Positions 56,343 through 63,883 of a stretch of 64,000 nt of DNA are shown piece by piece (within the stretch, counting starts at the first letter, position 1; every line of letters starts with the position of its first letter). The position numbers and the translations under genes are program-made. This DNA comes from Litchfieldia stipae (GTDB lineage Bacteria; Bacillota; Bacilli; Bacillales; Bacillaceae_L), in assembly GCF_014837155.1 (NCBI RefSeq), contig NZ_JACYHA010000017.1, positions 24,275 through 88,274 of the forward strand, given 5' to 3'. Below the pieces are notes generated by a model. The model was not told the origin of the DNA and made no database searches. It worked only from the letters and a program-made list of their open reading frames with translations.

Positions 56343-56380
56343 AACAAAAAAGGCCGTTAATCCTTCTTGGACCAACGCAC
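56343..56380 (-). repeat. Hairpin 3'-end repeat, copy A
   Basis: Minus strand: TTCAACTAAC, TGGTGCGTT, GGTCCAAGAAGGATT, AACGGCC, TTTTTTG. CGTT/AACG and GG/CC pair. It follows the uridine-kinase-like gene and is the clearest copy. Confidence 0.85.
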
Positions 56381-56414
56381 CAGTTAGTTGAAGTGTAAGC
56401 CTTCACACTTTATT

Positions 56415-57020
56415 TTAATTATGAATAACTAAATCAGCTTGTTCGATTGGTGAAACTGTTTCCATATAATAATCTTCTGCTTTCCAGTATCTCTTTTCAA
56501 ACTTGCCAATGTTAGTTTGTGTTTCGATACTTTCACGATGGAATCTCTCTTCTCGTACACAATCCAGAAAAATCATAAAATCAAAGTAATTTCTCCACTC
56601 TTTTCTTTGTAAAAACACGCCTTCAATGATAATTAGACAAGTATCAGGTATTTTGACTGTATGTAATTTTTGCAAATCAGAATGATTGTCATAAGTTAAT
56701 AATTGTAGTTCATTAGACTCTTTAAGTTTTTGGAATAAATTCTCTTTTAGCCATTCTACATCCCATTGCAATTGATAATACTCATACCACTCTTCATGAC
56801 CAGTGTTATAACGTCTTTCTCTCTCTACAATGTAATCGTCTATATGTAATACACAAGACAAAATATTCTTTTCTTGAATATGCTGTTCGATGTTTCGTAC
56901 TATTGTTGTTTTACCAGAACGACTTAATCCATCTATTCCAAGAACAATCTTTTGTCCTTGTTCAATTTTCGGGATTTTTTTTAACAAATTTTTCACTTTA
57001 ACGTCCAAGCCTATTCCCAC
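56415..57020 (-). CDS. Uridine kinase-like P-loop kinase
   Basis: A 201-residue P-loop NTPase similar to uridine kinase/phosphoribulokinase. Walker A is GIDGLSRSGKTTIV (about 28-41), and HIDDYIVERERRYNTGHEEWYEYYQLQWD is the substrate lid region. IIIEGVFLQRKEWRNYFDFMIFLDCVREER matches the second half of the family. It probably phosphorylates a nucleoside or similar compound. The GTG start at 57020 is not well placed relative to a ribosome site; TTG at 57008 is an alternative. It is followed by hairpin copy A. Confidence 0.8.
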   Translation of the reverse strand: MGIGLDVKVKNLLKKIPKIEQGQKIVLGIDGLSRSGKTTIVRNIEQHIQEKNILSCVLHIDDYIVERERRYNTGHEEWYEYYQLQWDVEWLKENLFQKLKESNELQLLTYDNHSDLQKLHTVKIPDTCLIIIEGVFLQRKEWRNYFDFMIFLDCVREERFHRESIETQTNIGKFEKRYWKAEDYYMETVSPIEQADLVIHN

Positions 57021-57054
57021 CCTAAGTTTAATATGCTTAGTTGCACTATCCCTA

Positions 57055-57243
57055 TTAGTTAAAGAACATCATCAAAAAAGAGGGAAGTAGAGTTGCAATG
57101 AACAAAAGTAAAACCAATCCAGTAAACATATATGTAACATATTTCTTTCTATCTACACCCTGTCTTAGTTCCCACAATCCTATTGTAATGAAATATAAAC
57201 CGATCATAGAAGCTATCACGGGTAGCATAACAAAAATATTCAC
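57055..57243 (-). CDS. Small two-helix membrane protein
   Basis: A 62-residue hydrophobic protein: helix 1 about 5-27, basic loop RQGVDRKKY, helix 2 about 37-60. GTG start with GAGGTG six bases upstream. It lies 34 bp before the kinase gene and could share its transcript. No family recognised. Confidence 0.6.
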   Translation of the reverse strand: MNIFVMLPVIASMIGLYFITIGLWELRQGVDRKKYVTYMFTGLVLLLFIATLLPSFLMMFFN

Positions 57244-57287
57244 CTAATTCACCTCTTTATATTATTTGATTGTTTTCCCAATACCAT

Positions 57288-57746
57288 TTAACTACCATTA
57301 AATATATGCTCTAAATAGACAATTCCCATAAAAATCAGCCAGACTGTTAATGGAATTCCAAAACTCTTAAAGGCTTGTAACGGTGTATAATCTTTATTTT
57401 TCTTTTGTAGAACTCTATCAGTAATAAAGAACAATAAAGAAGCACCTAAACTATACAATAGTAATATAAGTCCAAAAACAGTGTGTAAAATGCCAGAGAA
57501 AATCATTTCATATTTTTCACTTTTCATTTTTGTTGAAATATAGTAACTGACTCTATCACTAAGGATAGAGGTTAATACTCCATAAATTAAAATCGCTGGG
57601 AAACTATACATCAAATAAACAGGTGTACTTCTTGCAACAGCAAATAAATAATTTGGAATTGATGAAATAGTTTGACCAAATGGATTTGGAACGATTAGAC
57701 CTAATAAAATGGCAAATATCGAACCAGAAACAGATGCGGAAATCAT
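57288..57746 (-). CDS. Four-helix membrane protein (perhaps UPF0715-like)
   Basis: A 152-residue integral membrane protein with four helices and a cytoplasmic loop SDRVSYYISTKMKSEKYEM. The general look recalls small Bacillus membrane proteins of the UPF0715 type, but I am not sure. The ATG at 57746 is about 20 bases from GGTGGTG; two ATA codons five and six codons earlier are much better placed and would add a basic N-terminus, so the start is uncertain. Confidence 0.6.
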   Translation of the reverse strand: MISASVSGSIFAILLGLIVPNPFGQTISSIPNYLFAVARSTPVYLMYSFPAILIYGVLTSILSDRVSYYISTKMKSEKYEMIFSGILHTVFGLILLLYSLGASLLFFITDRVLQKKNKDYTPLQAFKSFGIPLTVWLIFMGIVYLEHIFNGS

Positions 57747-57819
57747 TTTTCGCGATATTATTTTTGTTCACCACCATTTTCCTTATAAATATAGTATTCT
57801 GAAAAACTATACATTTACA

Positions 57820-58479
57820 CTATCTTTCACAAGCAAAATTATCTTTATCTCTGTCCATTTTAAGTTGATAGGCTGGATGATCTGAAGCTACCCCATTGGG
57901 ATATTTCTTTCTTAGTTCAGTACAATTGGCAAAGTTTTCTGATCCTCCATTTGAAGCTGCAGCAACTTCATCTGCTTTGGCTTTTTTTTCTGCCTTTGCT
58001 TTAGCTTCTGCTTCTGACTTCGCTTTAGCCTCTGCTTCTGACTTCGCTTTAGCTTCTGCTTCTGACTTCGCTTTAGCCTCTGCTTCTGACTTCGCTTTAG
58101 CTTCTGCTTCTGACTTTGCTTTAGCCTCTGCTTCTGACTTTGCTTTAGCCTCTGCTTCTGACTTCGCTTTAACTTCTGCTTCTGCCTTTGCTTTAGCCTC
58201 TGCTTCTGACTTCGCTTTGGCTTCTGCTTCTGACTTCGCTTTGGCCTCTGCTTCTGACTTTGCTTTGGCTTCTGCTTCTGACTTCGCTTTAGCCTCTGCT
58301 TCTGACTTTGCTTTGGCCTCTGCTTCTGCCTTTTCTTCTGCTTCTATCTTTGCTTTGTCCTCAGAAATTTTTTCCTCATTCTTATCATCTGCATTTGTGG
58401 TATTCAAACTTTCAGATGAACAAGCAACTAAACTAAAAATTAAAAATAAAGCAAATAAACCTACTATGTACTTTTTCAA
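57820..58479 (-). CDS. Lipoprotein with 8-residue repeats and Excalibur domain
   Basis: A 219-residue exported lipoprotein. The signal peptide ends with the lipobox SLVAC. A charged helical stalk follows, made of about 14 copies of SEAEAKAK (about residues 56-170) coded by near-identical 24-bp units. The C-terminal 40 residues are an Excalibur domain: FANCTELRKKYPNGVASDHPAY and DRDKDNFACE, with paired cysteines and the calcium-type D-x-D-x-D-x-x-x-C loop. I use the TTG at 58479 with GGGGG eight bases upstream; it directly gives a proper lipoprotein signal. A wall-spanning stalk that presents the small domain is likely. Confidence 0.85.
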   Translation of the reverse strand: MKKYIVGLFALFLIFSLVACSSESLNTTNADDKNEEKISEDKAKIEAEEKAEAEAKAKSEAEAKAKSEAEAKAKSEAEAKAKSEAEAKAKSEAEAKAKAEAEVKAKSEAEAKAKSEAEAKAKSEAEAKAKSEAEAKAKSEAEAKAKSEAEAKAKSEAEAKAKAEKKAKADEVAAASNGGSENFANCTELRKKYPNGVASDHPAYQLKMDRDKDNFACER

Positions 58480-58815
58480 TTCAAGAACCCCCATAATATA
58501 TTTTCAATCTTTTATTACAATATCATAGATTGTAATATTTTTACTTATTTTAGAAAAATTTTCTTTCAATTTAATAAAGGGCTAGGTTTCATTATAAATC
58601 AAACCTGTTCTCTATTCACGTTATGCAACGGGTGATTGATTTCAACTAGTATTAAAATAAGTAGTTTCGTCATCTATTGAGTTTAGGTCACCACTTTTGT
58701 ATTTATTAGCGCTATGAATGTCTTAATAGTGTGATAAAATAATGGAAGAATTTGTATCAGTGTGTTATATAATATTTAATTAATTCACTCATATAAGGAA
58801 AGGTGGGGTTTTTAG
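58480..58815. other. Intergenic gap with one inverted repeat
   Basis: ATTACAAT (58514-58521) and ATTGTAAT (58529-58536) are perfect inverted repeats, 35 bp before the lipoprotein start; possibly an operator. Otherwise only AT-rich sequence between divergent genes is seen. Confidence 0.45.
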
Positions 58816-59919
58816 GTGGGATTACGTTTTCGCAAGAGTTTTAAAGTGGCGCCCGGTGTTCGGTTCAATGTTAGTACAAAAAGTGTAGGAGCAAGTTTTG
58901 GTGGTAAAGGTCTACGCTATTCAGTTAATTCAAGTGGCCGTCGCACAACAACAGTTGGAATACCTGGATCAGGAGTTTCTTATTCTTCAACATCTAGTTC
59001 AGGTAGAAAGTATAAAAGTAGCGCCTACACGCAGAGAAATGAGATTGTGCGAAGACAAAAAGAGATAGCAAAACTTCAGGAATTAGAAAGAAACCAATTA
59101 GAAGTGGAAGCATATGAAAACAAGGTTGAAATGATAAAATCTATCCATAAAGAATGTGATGATGAAGTAAATTGGTTGGAAATGAAAAACACTCCAAGCC
59201 CTTTTACAAAGGGTGAAAAAGGCCCAAATGAAAGAATTGCAGAGGAGAAGCTTAATTCTTACAAGCCAGGATTCTTAAGCAAGATTCTAAAACAAGAGGA
59301 AAAGAAGAAGAAACATCTGATTGACAATATAGAAAAGGCAAAGTTAGAGGATCAGCAAGATTATCTGAATTGGGAAGAACTCGTTGAGACCGCAACGAAT
59401 GTTCTTGATGGTGATATAGATACATACTTTAAGGTAATTGAAGAATTTGCTCCATTGGATGATTTATTAGAATTCGGAAGTGGGTTTGAATTTTTTATGG
59501 AGGACCCTCATTCCATTGAAGTAGAATTTAATGTTCATACAGAGAGTGTAGTACCTACTCAGGTGAAATCTCTAACGAAGACTGGAAAACTATCTGTTAA
59601 AGATATGCCAAAAACAAAGTATTATGATATTCAACAAGATTACGTTTGCAGTTCCGTAATTAGAATCGCTAGAGATTTGTTTGCGTTATTACCACTACAC
59701 TTTGTCTATATTCATGCTTTTGATGAACACCTTAATACCTCAACTGGACATACTGAGCAAGTGGTCATCCTTTCAGTTAGAATAGAAAAAAACATATTGC
59801 AAACACTAAATGTTGAAACAATTGATTGTTCAGATGCCATGCAAAATTTCAAGCACAACATGAAGTTTAAAAAGACAAAAGGATTTGATCCTGTAGAAAA
59901 ACTTAAGATTGAAAGCTAA
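58816..59919 (+). CDS. DUF4236-domain protein
   Basis: A 367-residue protein. The first 55 residues are a clear DUF4236 domain (LRFRKSFKVAPGVRFNVSTKSVGASFGGKGLRYSVNSSGRRTTTVGIPGSGVSY), rich in Gly/Ser beta structure. A coiled-coil-like charged segment (about 72-190) follows, and a mixed alpha/beta C-terminal domain (about 190-350) that I do not recognise. No signal peptide or helix through the membrane. GTG start with GGTGGGG upstream. DUF4236 is found in phage-linked and stress-linked proteins with no known function. It is one of two plus-strand genes in this accessory region. Confidence 0.8.
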   Translation: MGLRFRKSFKVAPGVRFNVSTKSVGASFGGKGLRYSVNSSGRRTTTVGIPGSGVSYSSTSSSGRKYKSSAYTQRNEIVRRQKEIAKLQELERNQLEVEAYENKVEMIKSIHKECDDEVNWLEMKNTPSPFTKGEKGPNERIAEEKLNSYKPGFLSKILKQEEKKKKHLIDNIEKAKLEDQQDYLNWEELVETATNVLDGDIDTYFKVIEEFAPLDDLLEFGSGFEFFMEDPHSIEVEFNVHTESVVPTQVKSLTKTGKLSVKDMPKTKYYDIQQDYVCSSVIRIARDLFALLPLHFVYIHAFDEHLNTSTGHTEQVVILSVRIEKNILQTLNVETIDCSDAMQNFKHNMKFKKTKGFDPVEKLKIES

Positions 59920-59920
59920 T

Positions 59921-59961
59921 AAAAAGGCGAAAATCATTTTCTGTGATTCTCGCCTTTTTAG
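59921..59961. terminator. Bidirectional terminator
   Basis: AAAAAGGCGAAAATCA and TGATTCTCGCCTTTTT pair with one mismatch, just after the DUF4236 gene. Confidence 0.85.
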
Positions 59962-60024
59962 CTCCGTTATCAATTCTTTATTGAAGAAGTGCACAATCAC
60001 TCCCATACATTTTTTATATAATCT

Positions 60025-60480
60025 CTATTTCCAAATAAAAGGCGTGTACTCTATAATTTCCCAATCCAACTCTTCTTCGATTAACATCATGTTAATTGGA
60101 TTAATAGTTGGAGTTGTTACATACCGTACAGAACCTATCATTATACTATTTGCATCAAATCCTATTTCATATGAGTCTTTATCTGTTTCTATTACTAAAG
60201 AAGTCAATATGTTAGGGAGGTTCAGTGGATTAATCTTTTTTAGTTTTATTTGTTCGTTTAATATATTATTGATCAATTTAGGATCATCAATTGTTGCTGA
60301 AGCAGTTTTTGCCACAAGTGGTATTTGGCTATAAACGGTTATTTGCTGAACCTTTTCATCTTCCTCGATTAAATTTGCCATAACTTCTTCATATGTAGTT
60401 TTCTTTAAATGTTCATAGAGAAATAAGCCAACGATAATTACAATAATTAATATGATACCAATAATTTGTTTCTTCTTCAT
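60025..60480 (-). CDS. Membrane-anchored protein of unknown function
   Basis: A 151-residue protein with one N-terminal helix (IIGIILIIVIIVGLFLY after KKK) and an extracellular domain of about 120 residues (TYEEVMANLIEEDEKVQQITVYSQIP through SVRYVTTPTINPINMMLIEEELDWEIIEY). The ATG at 60480 behind GGGGGG is preferred; seven earlier codons come before this site. No family recognised. Confidence 0.65.
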   Translation of the reverse strand: MKKKQIIGIILIIVIIVGLFLYEHLKKTTYEEVMANLIEEDEKVQQITVYSQIPLVAKTASATIDDPKLINNILNEQIKLKKINPLNLPNILTSLVIETDKDSYEIGFDANSIMIGSVRYVTTPTINPINMMLIEEELDWEIIEYTPFIWK

Positions 60481-60668
60481 ACGCCGCCCCCCACAATTCA
60501 CTAAAAGATTATAGAAGGATTACTATCATTTTTAGAATCCCTGTAGTCAAGACAAATGAAAAATCGTGACATGGCAGATAATAACTAATTGTTCACTTCG
60601 AATTCCCCATTCTCACCCATTTCATGGTACAATCCCAATGTGTACTTAGTTAGCACGCCAATTTCTCA

Positions 60669-61029
60669 CTATTTCTTAGTTAAGTTAAAGCTCACTTCAA
60701 TTAAATGATAAACCTCTTCTTTTGAATCGACACGTTCTAAGACAAGTGTAATCCAGTGTTCCTTATTCATATGATATGCAGGTAACATGTCTCTTCGGCC
60801 TCTTAAACTACCAATTAGTTCAGGAGGACTATTTTAGGTCTAGAATATCTATTCTTTCTTTTCCATCTAACCCCAATTTCTCTGGAGGGACATCCATCAC
60901 AAGTCCATACCATTTCCCCTTGAATCCATGTCTTAAGACAGCATAGTTTGGAAACCTCTTCCACGGGTAATCAGGTAATGTACCATATTTCTCTTTGACG
61001 TGTCTGAAAATATCATCTCTTGTTATCAT
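60669..61029 (-). pseudogene. MmcQ/YjbR-family gene broken by a frameshift
   Basis: The first 66 codons (ITRDDIFRHVKEKYGTLPDYPWKRFPNYAVLRH..., LVMDVPPEKLG) are the N-terminal half of a MmcQ/YjbR DNA-binding-fold protein and stop at TAG (60829). In another frame the rest follows at once: PELIGSLRGRRDMLPAYHMN, EHWITLVLERV and YHLIEVSFNL, ending at 60669. The join reads AAATAGTCC where AAATGTAGTCC (Lys-Cys-Ser-Pro) would restore the family sequence, so two bases appear to have been lost. The family is normally about 115-120 residues, as the sum of the two parts. Confidence 0.85.
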
Positions 61030-61086
61030 ATCGCACCAACACCTCTAACTACCTATTTTCCCCATAGTAATTTGCTGAACAACATA

Positions 61087-61785
61087 TTAATTCACATTTT
61101 TATTAATAAAATCAATTATTCTTTCAAATGGCACTGTAAAACTGAGGAAATTCCAAAAAGCATGAATCACAATTACTACTAGTAGATTACCTGTAAATAC
61201 AAAGATTATAGCAAAGAAGATACCAAATACCCCAGTGCTAATAACACTTCTCCACCCTCCATCAAGGATATGAATAAAACCGAACAAAAGGGAGGACACC
61301 ACAACGGCCAAAAGAGTGGATTCAGTTACATACTCAATTCTCCCTAACACATAGTAGCGGAAAATCAACTCTTCAAATATCCCTGCACAAGCTGAAATTA
61401 GAAAGGCTCCCATATATTTATATTTTCCTTTGAACATCTCATCCTCAGGCTTAGAAAACTGCATGTCAGGTAGTGGGGTATTTTTTTTCTTACGGACATA
61501 GATTTCTATACTCATAACAGCAAACAAGATTGCAGCGATGGAAAAAATAATGAGGAACGCTTGTAAGAAACCCATCCAATTAAAGCTTAGTGGAATAGGA
61601 AGAACGATTCCACTGAACTCTCGCTCAAACCATAATATACTCAACATTAATAACCCTAATAAGAAGAAATACACTAGCCATTGAATGATCGATTCTCGCT
61701 TTTTATATCTATAAAACAACTTTCTTAATACAATATCTATTCCAATTATCAGCACACATAATAGAACTACATTTAGTATAATCAT
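61087..61785 (-). CDS. CPBP-family intramembrane metalloprotease (CAAX-like)
   Basis: A 232-residue protein with about seven helices. The three catalytic motifs of the CPBP/Abi family are complete: FEELIFRYYV (EExxxR), FGFIH (FxxxH type) and VIHAFWNFL (HxxxN). GAAGGAG precedes the ATG. Members process prenylated proteins or peptides, protect from self-made bacteriocins, or have unknown targets. No bacteriocin gene is visible nearby. Confidence 0.88.
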   Translation of the reverse strand: MIILNVVLLCVLIIGIDIVLRKLFYRYKKRESIIQWLVYFFLLGLLMLSILWFEREFSGIVLPIPLSFNWMGFLQAFLIIFSIAAILFAVMSIEIYVRKKKNTPLPDMQFSKPEDEMFKGKYKYMGAFLISACAGIFEELIFRYYVLGRIEYVTESTLLAVVVSSLLFGFIHILDGGWRSVISTGVFGIFFAIIFVFTGNLLVVIVIHAFWNFLSFTVPFERIIDFINKNVN

Positions 61786-61929
61786 TCAGTTTCTCCTTCA
61801 TTATTTATTGGTATCTGATCCCTAAATCAACGAAGAAATTATTATAGACGAATCTGGAAAACGATCGATGTCCCTATTACCTGTGCAATCTATATGGCCA
61901 AGGTTGCAAATTATTCTAACCTGCTATAC

Positions 61930-62445
61930 TCATCGAATCTTTTTTTGTTTAATTATCGCTAATACAATCGGGATAAGGACGCTTACTATTGCTATTGGCA
62001 GAAACCATACACCGAATCCAGTTCCTTTACCTAACGCAATTGAAACTAATTCAAATAAGATGAAAGCAAAGATAATTAGACTTATATTTTTCAATTGATT
62101 TACAAGTTTACGGCTAACTAAATAGAATTCTTTAGCGTTTTCGTTACTTAATCGCTCTGGATAATTATGTGATTCTGGGAATTTCTCAAGCAATATCATT
62201 AACAAGGTAATAAATGCACCTATTATAGGTAATACAATTAGTTCCATCTTTGAACCCCAACGATCCACTTCACCTAACGTATTGAAATGTGACGGAATTT
62301 GGTCAGGAAGCACATTCCAATTACTAATCAAAAAGAATAACGAGCCTAAATAGAATGAATATCCGATTATATCCCAGATCCACTCAGTCTTCGTTTTGGA
62401 TAGGCTAATTTTTGGTCTCTTCGGAGAATTTGACAAATCCTTCAA
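61930..62445 (-). CDS. DUF1648-domain membrane protein (SdpI-like)
   Basis: A protein of about 170 residues with four helices. The first extracellular loop WNVLPDQIPSHFNTLGEVDRWGSK is a typical DUF1648 sequence, seen in SdpI immunity proteins and other integral membrane proteins. The start is uncertain: TTG at 62445 (AAGGA five bases upstream) is used here, TTG at 62436 is equally possible, and the frame remains open to 62484 without a ribosome site. A small membrane immunity or sensing role is possible. Confidence 0.75.
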   Translation of the reverse strand: MKDLSNSPKRPKISLSKTKTEWIWDIIGYSFYLGSLFFLISNWNVLPDQIPSHFNTLGEVDRWGSKMELIVLPIIGAFITLLMILLEKFPESHNYPERLSNENAKEFYLVSRKLVNQLKNISLIIFAFILFELVSIALGKGTGFGVWFLPIAIVSVLIPIVLAIIKQKKIR

Positions 62446-62611
62446 CACCTTCCTTTTCCCAACGAACAAACTCGCTAAATGCAATTCATAAAAAACATAA
62501 TTTTCTAAATCATCTTATATTTTCATACGGTTGAAAAACAAAACTGTTTCATTTTTTTAAGTAACGGATAATAAACTCTATCATCAATTGAAAAATGAAA
62601 TTCGAATAATG

Positions 62612-62648
62612 AAAAAACATAGGACAATTTTCATTCTTCCTATGTTTT
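62612..62648 (-). terminator. Terminator of the 49-residue gene
   Basis: AAAACATAGGA and TCCTATGTTTT form an 11-bp stem with a loop containing AGAATGAAAATTG, then TTTTC. Confidence 0.8.
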
Positions 62649-62656
62649 CATTCATC

Positions 62657-62806
62657 TTATTTATCTGTTTGTTTTTGCTTTTTTTCCAAATACTCAGCTC
62701 GTAATTTTTCAAGTTGCTGCTTTTTATCAAATTTAGCAGGCCTTTGTTTTTCATGATACTTTGTCACAGCTGCCTGACCTTTGGTATCTAATTGATATTT
62801 CCCCAT
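62657..62806 (-). CDS. Small charged protein (49 aa)
   Basis: A 49-codon frame with TAGGTG eight bases before the ATG and its own terminator after the stop. The product is very basic and probably helical: GKYQLDTKGQAAVTKYHEK, then RPAKFDKKQQLEKLRAEYLE and KKQKQTDK. No hydrophobic part. It is unlike its AT-rich surroundings in having a regular charge pattern, which supports coding. No family recognised. Confidence 0.6.
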   Translation of the reverse strand: MGKYQLDTKGQAAVTKYHEKQRPAKFDKKQQLEKLRAEYLEKKQKQTDK

Positions 62807-62970
62807 TTTGTTCACCTACTTTTCTGTCTGTTAAAGAGATTCTATACAACAAATATAATATACCTTATTATGTACTGTTAACCATGTATATATCAGGAAG
62901 TTCAACATTCCTACCCGTTACTTATACAATGTCTTACACAATCATTGCATATTAGTGTTTTGACAACAAG

Positions 62971-63258
62971 TCATTGTTTCTTACCTTTTCGTTCTAAAAG
63001 TATTGGTGCTATATTTAGTAGGATAGAAACAATCGTCAAAAACCATAATGCCCTTTCCATGCCAGGTACTACATCCATTAAAGCTGCCCAATCTTCCGCA
63101 TCTACCCACATCGATACAAGGCTATATTCTGAACAAAGTGTTAATGCTGTAAATGATAAGCCCATTGCCATAGCGAGCTTATAATCCTTTCCAGTTGCAT
63201 ACATATAAAGATTTATAAACGTTGCTACTATAGCAATAACTCCTAATATTATCCACAT
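62971..63258 (-). CDS. Three-helix membrane protein
   Basis: A 95-residue membrane protein: helices about 2-20, 29-50 and 66-88, with a short basic tail ERKGKKQ. TCSEYSLVSMWVDAEDWAALMDVVPGME forms the second loop. GGAGGTG precedes the ATG. No certain family. Confidence 0.65.
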   Translation of the reverse strand: MWIILGVIAIVATFINLYMYATGKDYKLAMAMGLSFTALTLCSEYSLVSMWVDAEDWAALMDVVPGMERALWFLTIVSILLNIAPILLERKGKKQ

Positions 63259-63340
63259 AACTACACCTCCATAATTTTTTGTATTACTTTTGTGATTTCT
63301 TACAGAATAAACCTACTTCGTTACTTTAATAAAGTTCAAT

Positions 63341-63381
63341 CATAAGAAGCATTGGATCCACGCACCCGTTAGTTCAATATG
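63341..63381 (-). repeat. Hairpin 3'-end repeat, degenerate copy D
   Basis: Minus strand: TTGAACTAACGGG, TGCGTGGATCCAATGC, TTCTTATG. The head is intact and TGGATCCA pairs, but the T-run is weak. It lies 20-60 bp after the 63404 gene. Confidence 0.6.
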
Positions 63382-63403
63382 AATTTATAATAATGGAGGA
63401 ATA

Positions 63404-63868
63404 TCAGACAGACAAATCGATAAATTCTAGTTCAGTTTCTGCTTCTGCTTTAGAACGATAAACGATAATTTTATCATAGGGTTTCAAGTTGTCTTGCCAT
63501 GTTCCTATATTACTCAGAAAATCTTCTACGTTTTCAGAAATTATAAAGCACTCTAAATCCCTATTGATATAACAAATTGGTGCGTCACTTTCCAAATCAC
63601 ACTGTTGATAAACAGTTCCGACAAATCCACCTTTACTATCTTTTGCTATAATATCTACATGTGGAACCGTAAAAAACTCTACATGGGGAATATCATCGTC
63701 AAAGATAAACTGAATATCATAATCGCTAGCAAATTGTTGATATTCTTCATTTTTATCATGAGCACTCATAGGGAAAATTGTTATCCCTGTTAGTATAACT
63801 TCAGCATCTTCTACATTTACACATATGGCTCCAATTAATTCTGATCTATCTAGATAAACTTTTCGCAT
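63404..63868 (-). CDS. Acidic protein of unknown function behind a poly-G tract
   Basis: A 154-residue soluble, acidic protein (FIFDDDIPHVEFFTVPHVDIIAKDSKGG, CYINRDLECFIISENVEDFLSNI). No signal peptide or membrane part. The ATG at 63868 is only two bases from a run of 13 G, which must serve as the ribosome site. The frame stays open upstream for 33 codons through the tract, so slippage could also alter an N-terminally extended form. The style resembles small immunity or antitoxin-like proteins, but I cannot assign a family. Confidence 0.6.
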   Translation of the reverse strand: MRKVYLDRSELIGAICVNVEDAEVILTGITIFPMSAHDKNEEYQQFASDYDIQFIFDDDIPHVEFFTVPHVDIIAKDSKGGFVGTVYQQCDLESDAPICYINRDLECFIISENVEDFLSNIGTWQDNLKPYDKIIVYRSKAEAETELEFIDLSV

Positions 63869-63870
63869 AT

Positions 63871-63883
63871 CCCCCCCCCCCCC
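63871..63883 (-). promoter_or_regulatory. 13-bp poly-G tract at a ribosome binding site
   Basis: Thirteen C on the plus strand (G on the coding strand) end two bases before the start codon. Such tracts slip during replication or sequencing; the length may vary among cells. Confidence 0.7.

Noticed and set aside
57896..58528. A 210-residue Ala/Ser/Phe-rich open frame on the plus strand opposite the Excalibur lipoprotein
   Set aside because: It is the mirror of the 24-bp repeat, which has no stops in this frame; no ribosome site, while the minus-strand gene has lipobox, domain and start signals.
54016..63381. Calling the hairpin repeats true integron attC sites
   Set aside because: The head and tail do not match the RYYYAAC and GTTRRRY core boxes and no integron integrase is present; kept only as a cassette-like hypothesis.
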